A stretch of 64,000 nt of DNA, taken from positions 215,001 through 279,000 of the forward strand of contig JAVKOQ010000020.1 in assembly GCA_031835245.1 (NCBI GenBank), read 5' to 3'. How positions within the stretch are numbered: the first letter of the stretch is position 1; every line of letters starts with the position of its first letter. This document shows positions 32,980 through 44,012 of the stretch, in pieces. A program made the translations under genes and the position numbers. Source of the stretch: Balamuthia mandrillaris. Lineage: Eukaryota; Discosea; Longamoebia; Balamuthiidae. The notes under the pieces are model-generated. The model saw nothing but the letters and a program-made list of their open reading frames with translations, had not been told where the DNA came from and did no database searches.

Positions 32980-33510
32980 TATTATGGTTATTTGTTGTGG
33001 ATAGGGGTGTGGTTTTTTTTGTTTTAAATCTTTTAAAAGAACAAAAACAACAACAGAGAAGGAAGGGGGGGGGGAGGGATAATGCGTTCTCTCTAACGAG
33101 TTGGCGATGGAGTTGCTGGTGATTTTCTGGCTGGCATTGGCCATTGAAGAAAACTCGACGCCCACAGGATTGGAGGGCGGGCATCCATACGTGTCACGTG
33201 TGCGTCGAATTCGTTGGAGGGGCTCCACACGTGCGCTGCAGTTTGATCGCGATTCGAATTGAATTTCCTGCTTCTACGCACCGATTTGTCCAATCAGAAA
33301 CCAAACTAATAGATCAGTGGATGATCAGATTATCGTAACATGCTACATTCCTATTTCTGATTATCGCAGATTTCTATCGATTTTATGAATGAAGCGGATA
33401 AATAATTTTATCCGTTGATTTATTCCGGAATTAAACCAAAAAAAAAAATGGCGGAGAGTTACGCAGCAAAAAAAAAATATACGAAAGCTTAACAACAACA
33501 ACCACGGGTA

Positions 33511-34769
33511 ATGTACCAACCAGCAAGTCACGCCCCCGCCTTCTATAGCGGCCCTTCCGCCACGCCGCCTCCTTCCGATGGCCTCGTGTGGTCCCCTTTT
33601 GACGCACCTCCTCCTCCAACCACCGCTCCTTCTACCTCCAACCAACCGTTCTTCTTCCCCACAACAACAACCTCCACCTCCTCTTCTTTCGATCCCTATT
33701 CCGCGTCCGCTTCTTCCTCTGCTGGAGGAGCGGGGTCAGGTCTTTTCTATCCTTCTACTGCTTCGTCTGGTGCAGCCTATCCTGCTGCAGGTGCTCCTCC
33801 CTACGGGGGCATTCCTCCCACTTTTTATGGCCCTTCTGCTTCTTCCGTTGCCACTACTGCCTTTTATGATTATAGCCAAGAACTACCTCCCCAACAACCA
33901 GCGAGCTTTGATATTTCACCTCCTTCCTCTTCTTCTGATGTATCGCCTCCTTCTTCTTTCGCTGCTTCTGCTTCTTCTTCTGCTTCTGCCAGCGTTACAT
34001 CTGCTAGCGTTACATCAGCACCAAAGAAAAAGAAGAAACCTCTTCCTCTCGATAACGTTTGTCTCTCTTTCTTCTTTGTCTCTTTCTTCTTCTTTCTTCT
34101 CACTCAAAAACAAAAAACAATAAAGTCAACAGAGTACTTCATCAAAGTGGAGTTGCCATTCACCAAAGAGCTGATCAACAGCGTGTTTGACGCGGAGGAG
34201 GTGGAGATCTTTGTCTGCAACATGTCGACCTTTAGCATCCGCCTCAAGAACGTGCGCAACGGAGAGATCATCGCCAAAGTGCCGGCCCCTGGCGGAGACC
34301 TGACCCTCTTCAAAAGCTCGGTGGGCAAGATCAGGTTGAAGTGGAGGCACAATAAGTTCTCCGTGAAGCTGAGGGATGGCACTGACCTCACTCTTCAAGG
34401 GTATGCAAAACTCTTTCATCGTTTCTCTCTTTCTCCCCCATTCTCATCTTGCTTGCTTTTTCTCTTGGTCGTTTGCTTTCTTTATCAAACAAAAAAAGCG
34501 ATCTCCAAAAACGTGAATATACCTTCGTCAACGAAACCGGAGAGACCGTTGCGCTCGTTAGCCAGAAACACAGCGAGGATCGCGGCAGCAATTACTATAG
34601 CCTCTTCCTGACATCAGAGGCTGATCCGCACGTAATCTTCATCACGTGCGCCTGCATCGATTGGAAGTTGAGCAAAGAAGGGAGCAGGCACAGCGGCAGT
34701 CACAGAAGCAAAAAGGAGAAAGACAATTCTCCAAGTCATCGTCGTCGTCTTAGAGATCATTTGAAGTAA
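33511..34769 (+). CDS. Pro/Ser-rich protein with LURP/scramblase-like C-terminal fold
   Basis: Exons 33511-34056, 34126-34400, 34499-34769, 363 aa. The first 180 residues are Pro, Ser, Thr, Tyr and Gly-rich with PPSDGLVWSPF and PAAGAPPYGGIPPTFYGP, as in phospholipid scramblase N-termini, ending in KKKKKPLPLDN. The rest is beta-rich: VEIFVCNMSTFSIRLKNVRN, GDLTLFKSSVGKIRLKWRHN, EYTFVNETGETVALVSQKHS and VIFITCACIDWKLSK. The regular strand pattern and final Trp-x-hydrophobic helix fit the Tubby/LURP-one/scramblase barrel. In scramblases the last hydrophobic helix sits inside the barrel. Basic tail HRSKKEKDN. Assignment is structural intuition from pattern, not a motif match. Confidence 0.5.
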
Positions 34770-34960
34770 TCCTGCTTCCTTTCTTTTGTTTTTGTTTTTT
34801 GTATTTGTATTTCTCAGAAAGTTTGTAAAATGAAGGTGAGCATGAATAAAGAAGCATCTTTTCTCTCCTGTTAAAGAAGAAAGCGTAAAAAGCAAGATAA
34901 AAGAAGCAAAGCAGCAAAGCAGAAAGAGTAAAGTTTGGAAACCATTTAGCACAGATTGCT

Positions 34961-36421
34961 TCACAAGATGTTCGACAAGATGCAAAGGTCGTTGAGTCTT
35001 GCTTCGCCATCGTAACCGCCGAACAAGACAACAGAGCGGCCGTCGCGCGTAGGATGTGATGCGATCCATCCTCTAGCACTAGGCGCCGACTCGACTTCTG
35101 TTTCAACTTTGTGCCATTGTTCTGTGCTTACGTCCATTACAAAAGCATCATTGAAGTACAATCCTGCTCCTTCATGTCCTGTTAGTTTGGTATGTTGTTA
35201 GCTTTTGAAGAGCGAATGAACAAAAGTACTGACAAGAAAGGAGGATAGAGGACGTTACCTTTGGCAGAGGGAGCGGCTTCACCGCCAAAGACAAACATGT
35301 GGGTGGTGTGTCCCCCTCCATCGCGACCCAATCCACAACAGCCCAGCACGGAGCGTGGGGCCGGCACATCTCCTTGCAGTTCCACCGCTCTCCATTCCTT
35401 CGTCTCTGGTGTAAAGCAGTAGAGGTCTTGCAACTCTTTTCCGTTGAATCCACCAAAAAGATAGATCTTGTTTCCTGTTTGGCACATGTAAAACAGAGTG
35501 GTCCCATCGCGGTTCTCTCTACTTCTCTCTTCTGTGTACTCGTTCTCGCTTCTCTCGCCCTTTAGTTCTCGCTCTGTAACTCTCGTCCTCTCGTTCTTTA
35601 GTTCTCTCACTCTCGTCCTCCCGCTCTTGCTCTGTGGCTCTCCCGTTCTCTCACCCTTGCGTTTCTCTCTACCTCTCTATAAACATACCAGCAGCACAGA
35701 GAGCAGGACCACCGCGAGGAGACGGAGCAGGAGCAGAGCTGGGAGCCAGCGTGACCTCCTCCCAAACATTGTTGGCCGTGTCGAAGCGCCAAAGGTCATT
35801 CATGCGGCCGCTCTGCCCGCAACCACCGAATACATAAACGTCCTTTCCCAAAGCCACAGAACAATGATAGCTGCGAGGAGCCGGTGTTCGAGAGGTGGAG
35901 GCCAACTTGCTCCAAGTGTTGGTTCTAGTGTCAAAGGTAAGGAGTTCTGTATGGTGTGGGATTAGAACGGAGAATCAGAGTAAGAGACAAAGGAGAAGAA
36001 AGAGGGAAGAAGAAAGAAGAAACCATCAAGCTCAGTCTTATCGGTCTTTCGGCCACCAAAAATGTAGAGCACCTGATCGACAGCGACGCAGCTATGCGCC
36101 AAACGAGGCTCCGGTACCTCGCCTACACGCCACAGGAAAGCGCTGAGCAAAAAAAAGGGAGGAGGAAAAAAAAGGCTTTTGTTGCCTCTTCTCCGCTTCA
36201 CACTCACCTTGTGTTTCCAGGTCGATCCAAGCGCTGTTCGCGAGGTCAAAGCAGTGCATCTTCCCATCAAAGGCTCTCCTGGGCACATCTTCGCCGCCGT
36301 AGACGTAGAGCTTGTCATCCACTACCGCAACGGCGTGAGAGCTGCGCCCTTTCGGCCACGCCTCTTGCTGCTCATCGCTGCTGCTAAGCCGGCGCCACCA
36401 CGTTTGGCTGCTGTTCTCCAT
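34961..36421 (-). CDS. Kelch-repeat protein
   Basis: Five exons: 36421-36208, 36122-36024, 35946-35689, 35516-35259, 35178-34961, giving 348 aa. Six Kelch blades are visible by their GG motif and following Tyr/Trp: KLYVYGGED, VLYIFGGRK, DVYVFGGCGQSGRMNDLWRF, KIYLFGGFNGKELQDLYCF, HMFVFGGEA and SVVLFGGYDGEARLNDLCIL. Spacing is 50-57 residues, so the protein is essentially one beta propeller, as in nitrile-specifier-like and Rab9-effector-like Kelch proteins. No BTB or other catalytic domain is attached. Unlike most introns in the window, intron 3 (35688-35517) is purine-rich in the sense strand. Confidence 0.9.
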
Positions 36422-36669
36422 CCCTCCGTAAGCCCGCAGTTGGACAAAACCAAGATAACACGGCACGCTTTTCCCCTTTGTCTCAGTGGGAAAATAACAT
36501 ACTTTTGTCTAATCTCGTGGGTCGCTAAATGAGAACAAATACTGGTCCATGTGTTCTCTTTGGAAAAAATTGGTCATCTTTTGACCACCACAGCTAGTCA
36601 GTTACAGTTGATCTGAGCTAAAAATTTCAAATAACCAGTCAAAAATCAAAATGAATGGGTGGTGATCGT

Positions 36670-36707
36670 CTACAAAAATTGCGCGACTCTTGCGGGCAAT
36701 TTTGTAG
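36670..36707. repeat. imperfect inverted repeat (CTACAAAATTGC)
   Basis: CTACAAAAATTGC at 36670-36682 faces GCAATTTTGTAG at 36696-36707, one extra A in the left arm, 13-nt loop. It lies in the 400-bp spacer between the start of the Kelch gene and the end of the carrier gene. No gene or target-site duplication seen. Confidence 0.6.
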
Positions 36708-36821
36708 GGACATGTTGGAATAAGAGAAGCATGGCTCTGAGGGCATCGCCTTCGCTCGGCCACCGGGGAGAAGGGTCCTCCAACAAGCCTTGCCTTGAGG
36801 TGACCTATGAATAGAGAGCTT

Positions 36822-37890
36822 TTATTGGAAGTGAACAACGGTGTGGTTGTTTTCTTTCTCGCTGTAGAAAGTGACAATGTTGTACAAGAACTGAGCCAAA
36901 AACCGAATGGCGAGCCCTTTGTAGAAACCCCAGCCGCCTTCCTCCTCCAAGATCCTTTGCACGGTCCACCACGCCCCTCCACAAACTTCCTCAAGGGTGC
37001 TGTTGTCGTTGTCGACATTGACGGTGGCCTCCACCTCGACGTGCGAGTAGAGTTCCGGATGCATTCTCATCCTCTGGATCAGAGTTTCCAGAGGCATTTG
37101 GACCAAACAACTCAGTGCTGCTGTGCCTGCGCAAATGGCCACTCCGCTCGCCACATGTCCTCGTTGCTGCTCTTCTTCGTTCCGTAGTTGGCGTTGTTGT
37201 TGCAGCCAATAGCGTTGGTTACGGCGGAGGCAGTGCAGGAGAAAGTCTTCGTTGAGGTCCGAGACCAACAGGTTGGCCATGTGCAACGGCATGTCCCTGA
37301 AGAAGTTGTTTTTGTTGACAAACATTGCCTTCCAAAAGTACTTCAGGAGGAGGTGCAGGGTTGAGCCGAATGAGTCCGAAGGTAAAATAGTCTTCCACAC
37401 GGGTTCCATTACTTTTGTTTTCTTACAAGTGAGCTTTGAGAAAGCAAGAAAGCAAGAAAGCAAGAAAGAAAGAAAGAAACGACAAGAAAGAAGGAGGAGG
37501 AGGAAAAGAAGAAGAAGAAGAAGAAGAAGAAGAAGAAGAAGAAGAAGAAGAAGAAGAAGAAGAAAAAGAAGAAAAGAAGGAGAAGGAGGAGAAGAAAAAC
37601 GACAAGAAAGAAAGAAACGACAAGAAACGACAAGAAAACTTACAGCTTACACAGTTGTTTGCGAGAGCCAAGTCCATGAAGGGCTGGAATGCGTAGAATG
37701 GAGTGAAAAAACCCTTAGCGGTAAAGCATGTGTGGTAAGAGTCCTCGAGGTCGCCCGCAAGGCGAGCAAAGTTTGCCAAGAGCCCCTTGGTCAGGCCTTG
37801 CGCACCGGGAGAGCCCATCAGGTGGTTGGCTTGCACTTGGCACACCATGCCCAACCCATTCATCCCTAAGCTAAAGAGAAAAGAAGACAT
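36822..37890 (-). CDS. SLC25A46-like mitochondrial carrier-fold protein
   Basis: Two exons fit: 37890-37644 and 37411-36822, 278 aa; the N-terminus may extend upstream. Visible carrier features: MVCQVQANHLMGSPGAQG, a GFFTPFYAFQP segment, AGTAALSCLVQMPLETLIQR with a P-x-E-x-x-x-x-R motif instead of P-x-D, and EGGWGFYKGLAIRFLAQFLY. The altered carrier motif and incomplete repeats resemble SLC25A46/Ugo1 and MTCH proteins of the outer mitochondrial membrane, which act in lipid exchange and mitochondrial dynamics rather than transport. The intron 37643-37412 is GAA repeat with AAACGACAAG interruptions. Substrate or role is inferred only from family resemblance. Confidence 0.6.
37495..37640. repeat. 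GAA array with AAACGACAAG units, carrier intron
   Basis: About 20 GAA units at 37507-37566 then AAACGACAAGAAAG units; TTC and CTTGTCGTTT in the gene's sense. Confidence 0.8.
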
Positions 37891-37894
37891 GCCG

Positions 37895-38544
37895 TTGACT
37901 GCTGCTGCTTGTCGCGTGGTGTTGTTCTTGTTGTTTTAGTTCGTGAAGCCGCGCAGGCGCACCTCTGCTTGCTGCCTCTCGTGCAACTGGAGAGGTTACT
38001 TTCGCTAGCAATAATGCATTATTGCTGGTAGCCCCTGAAATGAAAAAACAGAAAAACACCAAGGAGGAAAGCAAACGAGTCTTGGGAGTCCTGACCACAA
38101 GGCCTTTTGTCTTTGGCGAAGCTTCGCCAAACGGGCGCTCTCATCGCCTGGCTGTCCTGTTCTCGTTTCGGCTTCTCGCCAGCAACCGAAAAGAGAAAAG
38201 CAGCCATGGCGTGCTTTGCGCCGTCGAAGCAACTCCGAGCAATGGAATGGAGATCGGCCGTGACGCGAGCGTACATGGCCGTGGTGGGTACTGAGCATTG
38301 CCGCCTTTGAAGCTCCTTGAAGAGCGCAGCTGTATTGCTTCTTGCTCCCAATTGTTGTTGAGGGAAAGAGCACCCAATTATTTGTTAGGATAATCGCAGT
38401 TTATTATGAATTTTTTGTTATTTTTCGATAATTTGTGATGCAATTTGTTGTGCCGACAAAATGTTTGAATATTACGATAAAAAGTTATAGAAAAGAAAAG
38501 AGAAGATAGGATTATTATAAGGGATCTGCAGAAGCGTGGCAGAA
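37895..38544. other. spacer with open minus-strand frames, no gene model
   Basis: Minus-strand frames from 38373 to 37900 have coding-like stretches (YARVTADLHSIARSCFDGAK; SPVAREAASRGAPARLHELK) joined by an acceptor-like TTTCAG at 38030. They could be N-terminal exons of the carrier at 37890, but I could not join them in frame. 38380-38540 is AT-rich and probably the promoter of the F-box gene at 38545. Confidence 0.35.
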
Positions 38545-39709
38545 ATGTCCTTGTTGTCGCTGCCGGTGGAACTGTTGGGTCTTATCATGGAGCACATCCG
38601 CACCAGCGTGTGTACTTTTATTTTCCTCTTTTATTTTTTTCTTTTCTTTTCTTTTCTTTCTTTTTTTTTGAGTAACGCCGTGCATTACACAAACACAGGA
38701 ACTTTATCCAAACTGCTTTTTGGTGTGCAAGACTTTACTTGAGGCCGTTCAACAAGACGAGGTCTGGAAGCGTCGATGCCTGCGTGACCTGGACCTCTCT
38801 GAGCAAGACCTCTTTCACGCCTCCGCCACAACGCCCTGTTCGTCGTGGCAACAAGTCTACAAGGAGCACAGCGATCTCTTTCAGTGGGACCCTCACCACG
38901 CCACCCTTTCAGCATCAGCAAGAAATGAACTGGTCTCCTCTTTGGGTCTCCATAAACAACATTTTTACGAAGGAGAGGGATGCACTGCCAATGACGTTAC
39001 CATCCTGGAAGACCCTTCATTGAATTACGAGGAGGAGGAGAAAAAAACCGATGAGCAAGAGCCATCCAACTGCATGCTGAGGATCAACAAAAGGTTGGTT
39101 CGTTGGGAAGGTTTGCATTCATATGTCAGCGTGAGGACCAAACGGCCGATTCGTGGTGCTCGGTGTGTCTCCTTGGAGTTTGTCATTTGGGACTTCACCA
39201 AGACTCATAACTTTGGGGTGGGGTTCATCACGGACAACTGGGACTGTCGCTTGAACTTGCACCCCAATGGTATCCCCAAACACTCTGGTTGGCTGTGGTG
39301 GAACGACGAATACTGCAGGTGTGCTCCTCTGTTTCTATTTTGGATGTTTATTGTTTCTGACCTGTTTTTTTTATTTGCAAACAGCCACTCCATTTGTGGT
39401 GAAGGTACAGTTCCCCAAACACGACATGTGAAGATCGGCTGGGAAGAAGGGGACGTGTTGGGTGCGACGGTGGACCTTCTCCCACGCACATCAGACCGTC
39501 CGTTCAGTCGCGCCATCCATTTCTTCAAGAATGGAGAATGGGCCGAGTCGATATCTCTTCCTGCGGATGCCGAGTGCCTTTGGCCTGCCGTGAAGATGTA
39601 CGACAGCGGAGACATGGTGGAGGTGCGTGGTGCCCCAATGGCCTTCACCCTGCCACCGGAGAAGTATCCTGATATTGAGGCTCAACTTAGAGCCACCGAG
39701 ACAGCTTAA
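38545..39709 (+). CDS. F-box/SPRY protein, paralog 1
   Basis: Exons 38545-38607, 38699-39318, 39385-39709, 335 aa. The F-box is LSLPVELLGLIMEHI, YPNCFLVCKTLLEAVQ with a W-K-R-R-C-L-R-D end. The C-terminal 200 residues are SPRY-like: YVSVRTKRPI, NFGVGFITDNWDCRLNLHPN, SGWLWW, GDVLGATVDL, AIHFFKNGEWAESISLP, LWPAVKMYDSGDMVEV. SPRY domains bind peptide partners, so the protein is probably an SCF substrate adaptor (compare FBXO45). First of three tandem paralogs with the same intron positions (phase 0 right after the first F-box helix, phase 2 within SPRY). Confidence 0.88.
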
Positions 39710-39800
39710 CTCTCTATTGTCCACAAAAAATTAAGTTTATTAAGTGTTAAAAAGAAGAACAAAGAAAGAGCTGCTCTGCGTTGTGTTTGTTGCAGTTCTC

Positions 39801-40921
39801 ATGTCGCTGTTGTCGTTGCCGGTGGAGCTGTTGAGCCTTATTCTGGAGTGCATCGACACAAAGGTACGGTCTCTCTTTGTTGCAAAAAACCAAAGTAACA
39901 TGAGGGACTGTTCATATAGGAGCTTTATCCAAACTGTTTTTTGGTGTGCAAGACGTTGTTAGAAGCCCTTCAGCAAGAGCAGGCCTGGAAGCAAAGGTGC
40001 CTGCGGGACTTGGACCTCTCCGAAGAAGAACTTCTTCGCATTTCCTCTTCCGACCCGAAGATAACGACTTTATCATGGCAACAGGTCTACAGAGACCACA
40101 GCAGTGTCTTTCATTGGGACCCTCATCACGCCACCCTTTCAGAAACCGAAAGAACAAGACTGGTTTCCATCCTGGGCCTCGACGAAAACGACTTTTATAC
40201 AGGAGAGGGATGCACCGCCTCTGAAGTTACCATTCTCGATGACCCTTCATTGGAGTACGAGCCAGACTCCTCTGACAAGCAATCCAGTGTTTTGAGGATT
40301 AACAAACGCTTGGTTCGCTGGGATGGCAGACAACGCTACGTAAGCGTGAGAACCAAGCGACCTATTCGGGGCGATCGTTGCTTCTTGTTGGAGTTTGTCA
40401 TCCACGACTTCACCAATACGCACAACTTTGGAGTGGGGTTCGTCACGGACAACTGGGACTGTCGCTTGAACTTGCACCCCAATGGTACCCCCAAACACTC
40501 TGGTTGGCTGTGGTGGAACAAAGCAAGCTGCTCGTTTGTCTTTCTTCTTTCCGTTTCTATTTCATCTCGCTTGTTCCTCATGTACGCTATCTTGTTCGTC
40601 AGGCACACCATTTGCGGACTTACATATTCTGGCTACAAACGACACGTGAACACCAATTGGCAGAAGGACGACGTGTTGGGGGCAATGGTGGACCTCCGTC
40701 AGCGCACAACTGGCCATCCCTTTGGCCGTGCCATCCATTTCTTCAAGAACGGGGAGTGGGCGGAGTCGGTATCCCTTCCTGCTTACGTGGAGTGCCTTTG
40801 GCCTGTCACAAAGATGTACGACACAGGGGACATGGTGGAGGTGCGTCGCGCCTCCATGGCCTTCACTCTGCCACCGGAGAAGCATTCTGCCATTGAAGCT
40901 CAACTCATCGCCACGGACTAG
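39801..40921 (+). CDS. F-box/SPRY protein, paralog 2
   Basis: Exons 39801-39863, 39920-40533, 40603-40921, 331 aa, only 91 bp downstream of paralog 1. F-box LSLPVELLSLILECIDTK, then YPNCFLVCKTLLEALQQEQA. The SPRY half is close to paralog 1 (NFGVGFVTDNWDCRLNLHPN, GDDVLGAMVDL-type region, AIHFFKNGEWAESVSLP). Variable parts are the loop after the F-box and the acidic stretch before SPRY. The intergenic gap is so short that its promoter must overlap the end of paralog 1, or the array may be co-transcribed. Confidence 0.88.
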
Positions 40922-40994
40922 CCCGTGTGGCCACCTCTTGGGTTTTTTGTAGACACATTAATATAGAACAACAAAACAAGAAGGCAGCGCTGTA

Positions 40995-42206
40995 ATGTTG
41001 CTGGCATTGCCGGTGGAGTTGTTAGGGCTTATCCTGGACCACATCGACACGAAGGTTTCTCGAGTCGAGTGGTTTCGTTGTTGCTCCCTCGTAACCTGAA
41101 ACTCACACTTCCATTTCAAACAAAAGGAGCTGTACCCGAACTGCTTCTTGGTGTGCAAAACGTTGTTGGAAGCCCTCCAACAGGAGCAGTCCTGGAAGCG
41201 GAGGTGCCTTCGGGACTTGGAGCTCTCCGAAGACGACCCTTTTCTCAGTGGCGCCTCCACCTCATGGCGACAGCTCTACAAAAACCACAGCAGCATATGC
41301 GAATGGGATCCCAAACATGCCACGCTGCCTATAAAACAAAGATCAGAGCTGACTGCTGCGCTTGGCCTCGACTCAAAAAACCTCTACAACGGAGAGGGCA
41401 GTACTACCTTGGGTGTAACTATCCAGGCGGATAAACCGTTTGAGCCACGCCAACGATGCAAAGGGGGATCCGGATCAACATTTAAGCTGTACAAAGGGTT
41501 GGCTCGTTGGGAAGGTTTGCATAGCTATGTCAGCACCAGGACCAAGCAGCCATTGCGTGCGGGCAGTTGCTACTCTTTGGAGTTTGAGATTTGCAACCAC
41601 CAAGGACCACACAACTTTGGGGTGGGGTTCATCACGGACAATTGGGACTGTCGCTTGAACGCGCACGTGGAAGCGACCCCCAAACAGTCTGGTTGGCTTT
41701 GGTGGAGCGAAGCGTACTGCACGTATGCACTTCTTCTACTTTCTTATTCTTCTTTCTTCTATCTTCTGTCTTCCTTCTTCGTTGTGCTTCGCTTTTCTTT
41801 TGTTATTATACTTTGCTTCTTATTCTTTTCTCTTTCAACATTGCTCTTTCTCACGTTTTCACTCAGTCATAACATAAGCGGCCTGCAGCTCCCAGCTGAT
41901 TTCGCCGTCGAACAAACCCGGCATGTAACCGAGGAGTGGAAACAAGGAGACGTGTTGGGCGCTCTTGTGGACCTTCATCCATTTGCAACAGATCGTCCTT
42001 TCGGCCACGCCGTTCACTTCTTCAAGAACAGCCGGTGGACAGAGTCTGTAGCCCTTCCTTTGGATGTGGAACGTCTTTGGCCTGTTGTGAAACTATACGA
42101 CATGGGCGACACAGTGGAGCTTCGTCGCGCTTCAACACCGTTCGTGCTACCGCCAGAGAAGTATCCCATTATAGAAAAGCAACTGAAAGCCAGCAAACTA
42201 CCATAA
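40995..42206 (+). CDS. F-box/SPRY protein, paralog 3
   Basis: Exons 40995-41054, 41127-41722, 41867-42206, 331 aa, starting 73 bp after paralog 2. F-box LALPVELLGLILDHIDTK, YPNCFLVCKTLLEALQQEQS. SPRY: YVSTRTKQPLRAGSCYSLEF, NFGVGFITDNWDCRLNAHVE, SGWLWWSEAYC, GDVLGALVDL, AVHFFKNSRWTESVALP. It is the most diverged of the three, with basic changes before SPRY, and its second intron is longest (144 nt, pyrimidine-rich). Intron positions and phases match the other two. Confidence 0.88.
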
Positions 42207-42663
42207 GTCTTTCCTTTACTAGGGCCGAAAGAGTTTCTCTGGCCACCCCATTCATTTTAGTTGTTCTTTGCTGGGCGCCAGCAACCGAAGAGAGCAAATA
42301 TAAAAGAAAAGGGCTTAGTCTTCATCTGGAGAGTGTTTCAGCACACATGGAATGATATAAGAGAAGCAAGTGAGCAGAATAGAACTGGAAGAATGAAAGC
42401 AAACAATACGAGAGAAATGCGAGCGGGTAGAGCCACTCCCTCCCAGGCAAGGATAGTCTCAGTAGCTCGACCTGGCCATAAAGGTTCGAGGTAGCATCCC
42501 AGCCCAGGATCCATAAGCTAAAACGTGAGTTTGTTCTGGTATAATCAGGACGACATGACACTATAGAGGCAAAAAAAAGCTGTCTCTCAGTAACGCAACT
42601 CTTCCCTTCCTTTGTCTCCCTCGGCGGGTTGCTCTCGTACGTTCACACGTGCCACACGAGGCC
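42207..42663. other. intergenic, no gene seen
   Basis: Spacer between paralog 3 and the F-box/LRR gene. Plus and minus frames of 60-80 codons lack conserved features. A GGTTCGAGG at 42484 is not part of a tRNA that I can fold. The final 100 bases should include the next promoter. Confidence 0.4.
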
Positions 42664-43853
42664 ATGTACTCCTCTTCTTCTGACACGGAGCAGCCTCCGA
42701 CACTTCCCTTGGAGGTCTTTTCTCACATCTTCTCCTTTGTGGAGGAGAAACGGGACTTGCTGGCCCTCTCCGGCGTCTCCTACACCTTTCGCAAGCTGGC
42801 CTACGGGCAGCTGCGCGAGGCCAACCTCTCCAAGCTGGACACCGGCCGTCGCCTTAAGATTAAAAGCAAATGGATGAAAGAGAAACAACACCGCCTGACC
42901 GACAGCGATGGCATCCACCGGATGGACCTCTTGGTGTTCTTTTTGAACTTTTTCCGTGAGCACTGCCCTCGCTTGCAACGCTTGACTCTGCCCCAACTGA
43001 CGGAGGATCATCACATGGCCTTCTTGCCCTCCCGACGGCTGTCGACGCTCTCTTTGGCCTACTCCCATGTCGGAGACCAGGGAGCGGAGGAGTTGCTCTG
43101 GAAGAGGAGCAAACGAACGGGGAGCGAAAAGAAGCGCTTCAAGTTCCTGAGCTCTTTGAACCTTCGCTCGACTTCGATAACTTGTATGGTTTCTTTTTCT
43201 TACTTCTTCGTTCAGCATTCTTCTTTCGCTCTGCCTTATTTCTGCTTTCCCTTTCTTCTTGTTCCTTCTTTACTAACTGTTCATGTTTCCAGCGGTAGGC
43301 TTGGGATATTTGGCGGGCTACTCGACGCTGAAGGAGTTAAACCTCCGTTACTTATCCATCTCGGATGAGGCTTTGGCGGTCCTTCCTGGGTCTCTTGAGT
43401 CCCTCAACCTCAGCAATACCGCCATCACGGACAAAGGCTTCTTGCTATTTCTTCTTCTTTTTCTTTTTGAGTTCTTCTATCTTCCATTCTCATCCTTGCT
43501 TCCTTTACACAACAAAAGGCATTCTTCAGCTTAGCCAAAGCGCACCAAAGTTGAAGAAGCTCTCTTTGGCCCTGACCCCCATCACAGGCGTGGCGCTAAG
43601 CCATCTGGCAGCCTTTCCCGACCTTCAACACCTCAACATCAGCAACACGGGGTTGAAAGGCGTAGACTTTATGAGTCACTGGCCGAACCTTCGACAACAT
43701 GAGGAAAGCGAGGCGGAGGGAGATGCTTCCCCTCCACCACCATTTCTTCTGAACCATCTCAACGTGAGAGGCTTGACTCGCGTCCCTCCTCCTGTTTGGG
43801 ACCTCCTTCGCGCGCAGCAGCACCGCCTTGAAACGCTGAAAGAAGGAAGATAA
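42664..43853 (+). CDS. F-box/leucine-rich repeat protein
   Basis: Exons 42664-43183, 43293-43436, 43519-43853, 332 aa. F-box: TLPLEVFSHIFSFVEEKRDL, ALSGVSYTFRKLAYGQLRE. LRRs follow: LQRLTLPQL, LSTLSLAYSHVGDQGAEEL, LSSLNLRSTSIT, LKELNLRYLSISDEALAVL, LESLNLSNTAITDKG, LKKLSLALTPITGVALSHL, LQHLNISNTGLKG, LNHLNVRGL. This is the cysteine-free plant/animal FBXL style repeat and implies an SCF substrate receptor. The second intron (43437-43518) begins with GC instead of GT; the frame closes only if it is removed as a GC-AG intron. The gene follows the F-box/SPRY array in the same direction. Confidence 0.88.
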
Positions 43854-44012
43854 AGTTATATGATATGATCTCACATATATTACTTGAGAGCCAATCAAAA
43901 TTCAGATGCGAGATCATTGATTTATGTAGACAAACATACGTCATTCACGCCATAAAAGGAATGTTATTACGTCAGCAGGGCCCATACAAAAAGAAAAAGA
44001 AGAAAGAGAGAG

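Noticed and set aside
36602-37018. Separate gene on the minus strand upstream of the carrier end
   Set aside because: The open frame overlaps the carrier's last exon in another frame and has no coding features in the spacer.
42400-42560. Retroelement remains in the spacer after F-box paralog 3
   Set aside because: One minus-strand frame looked faintly like polyprotein, but no motif was found and composition is ordinary.
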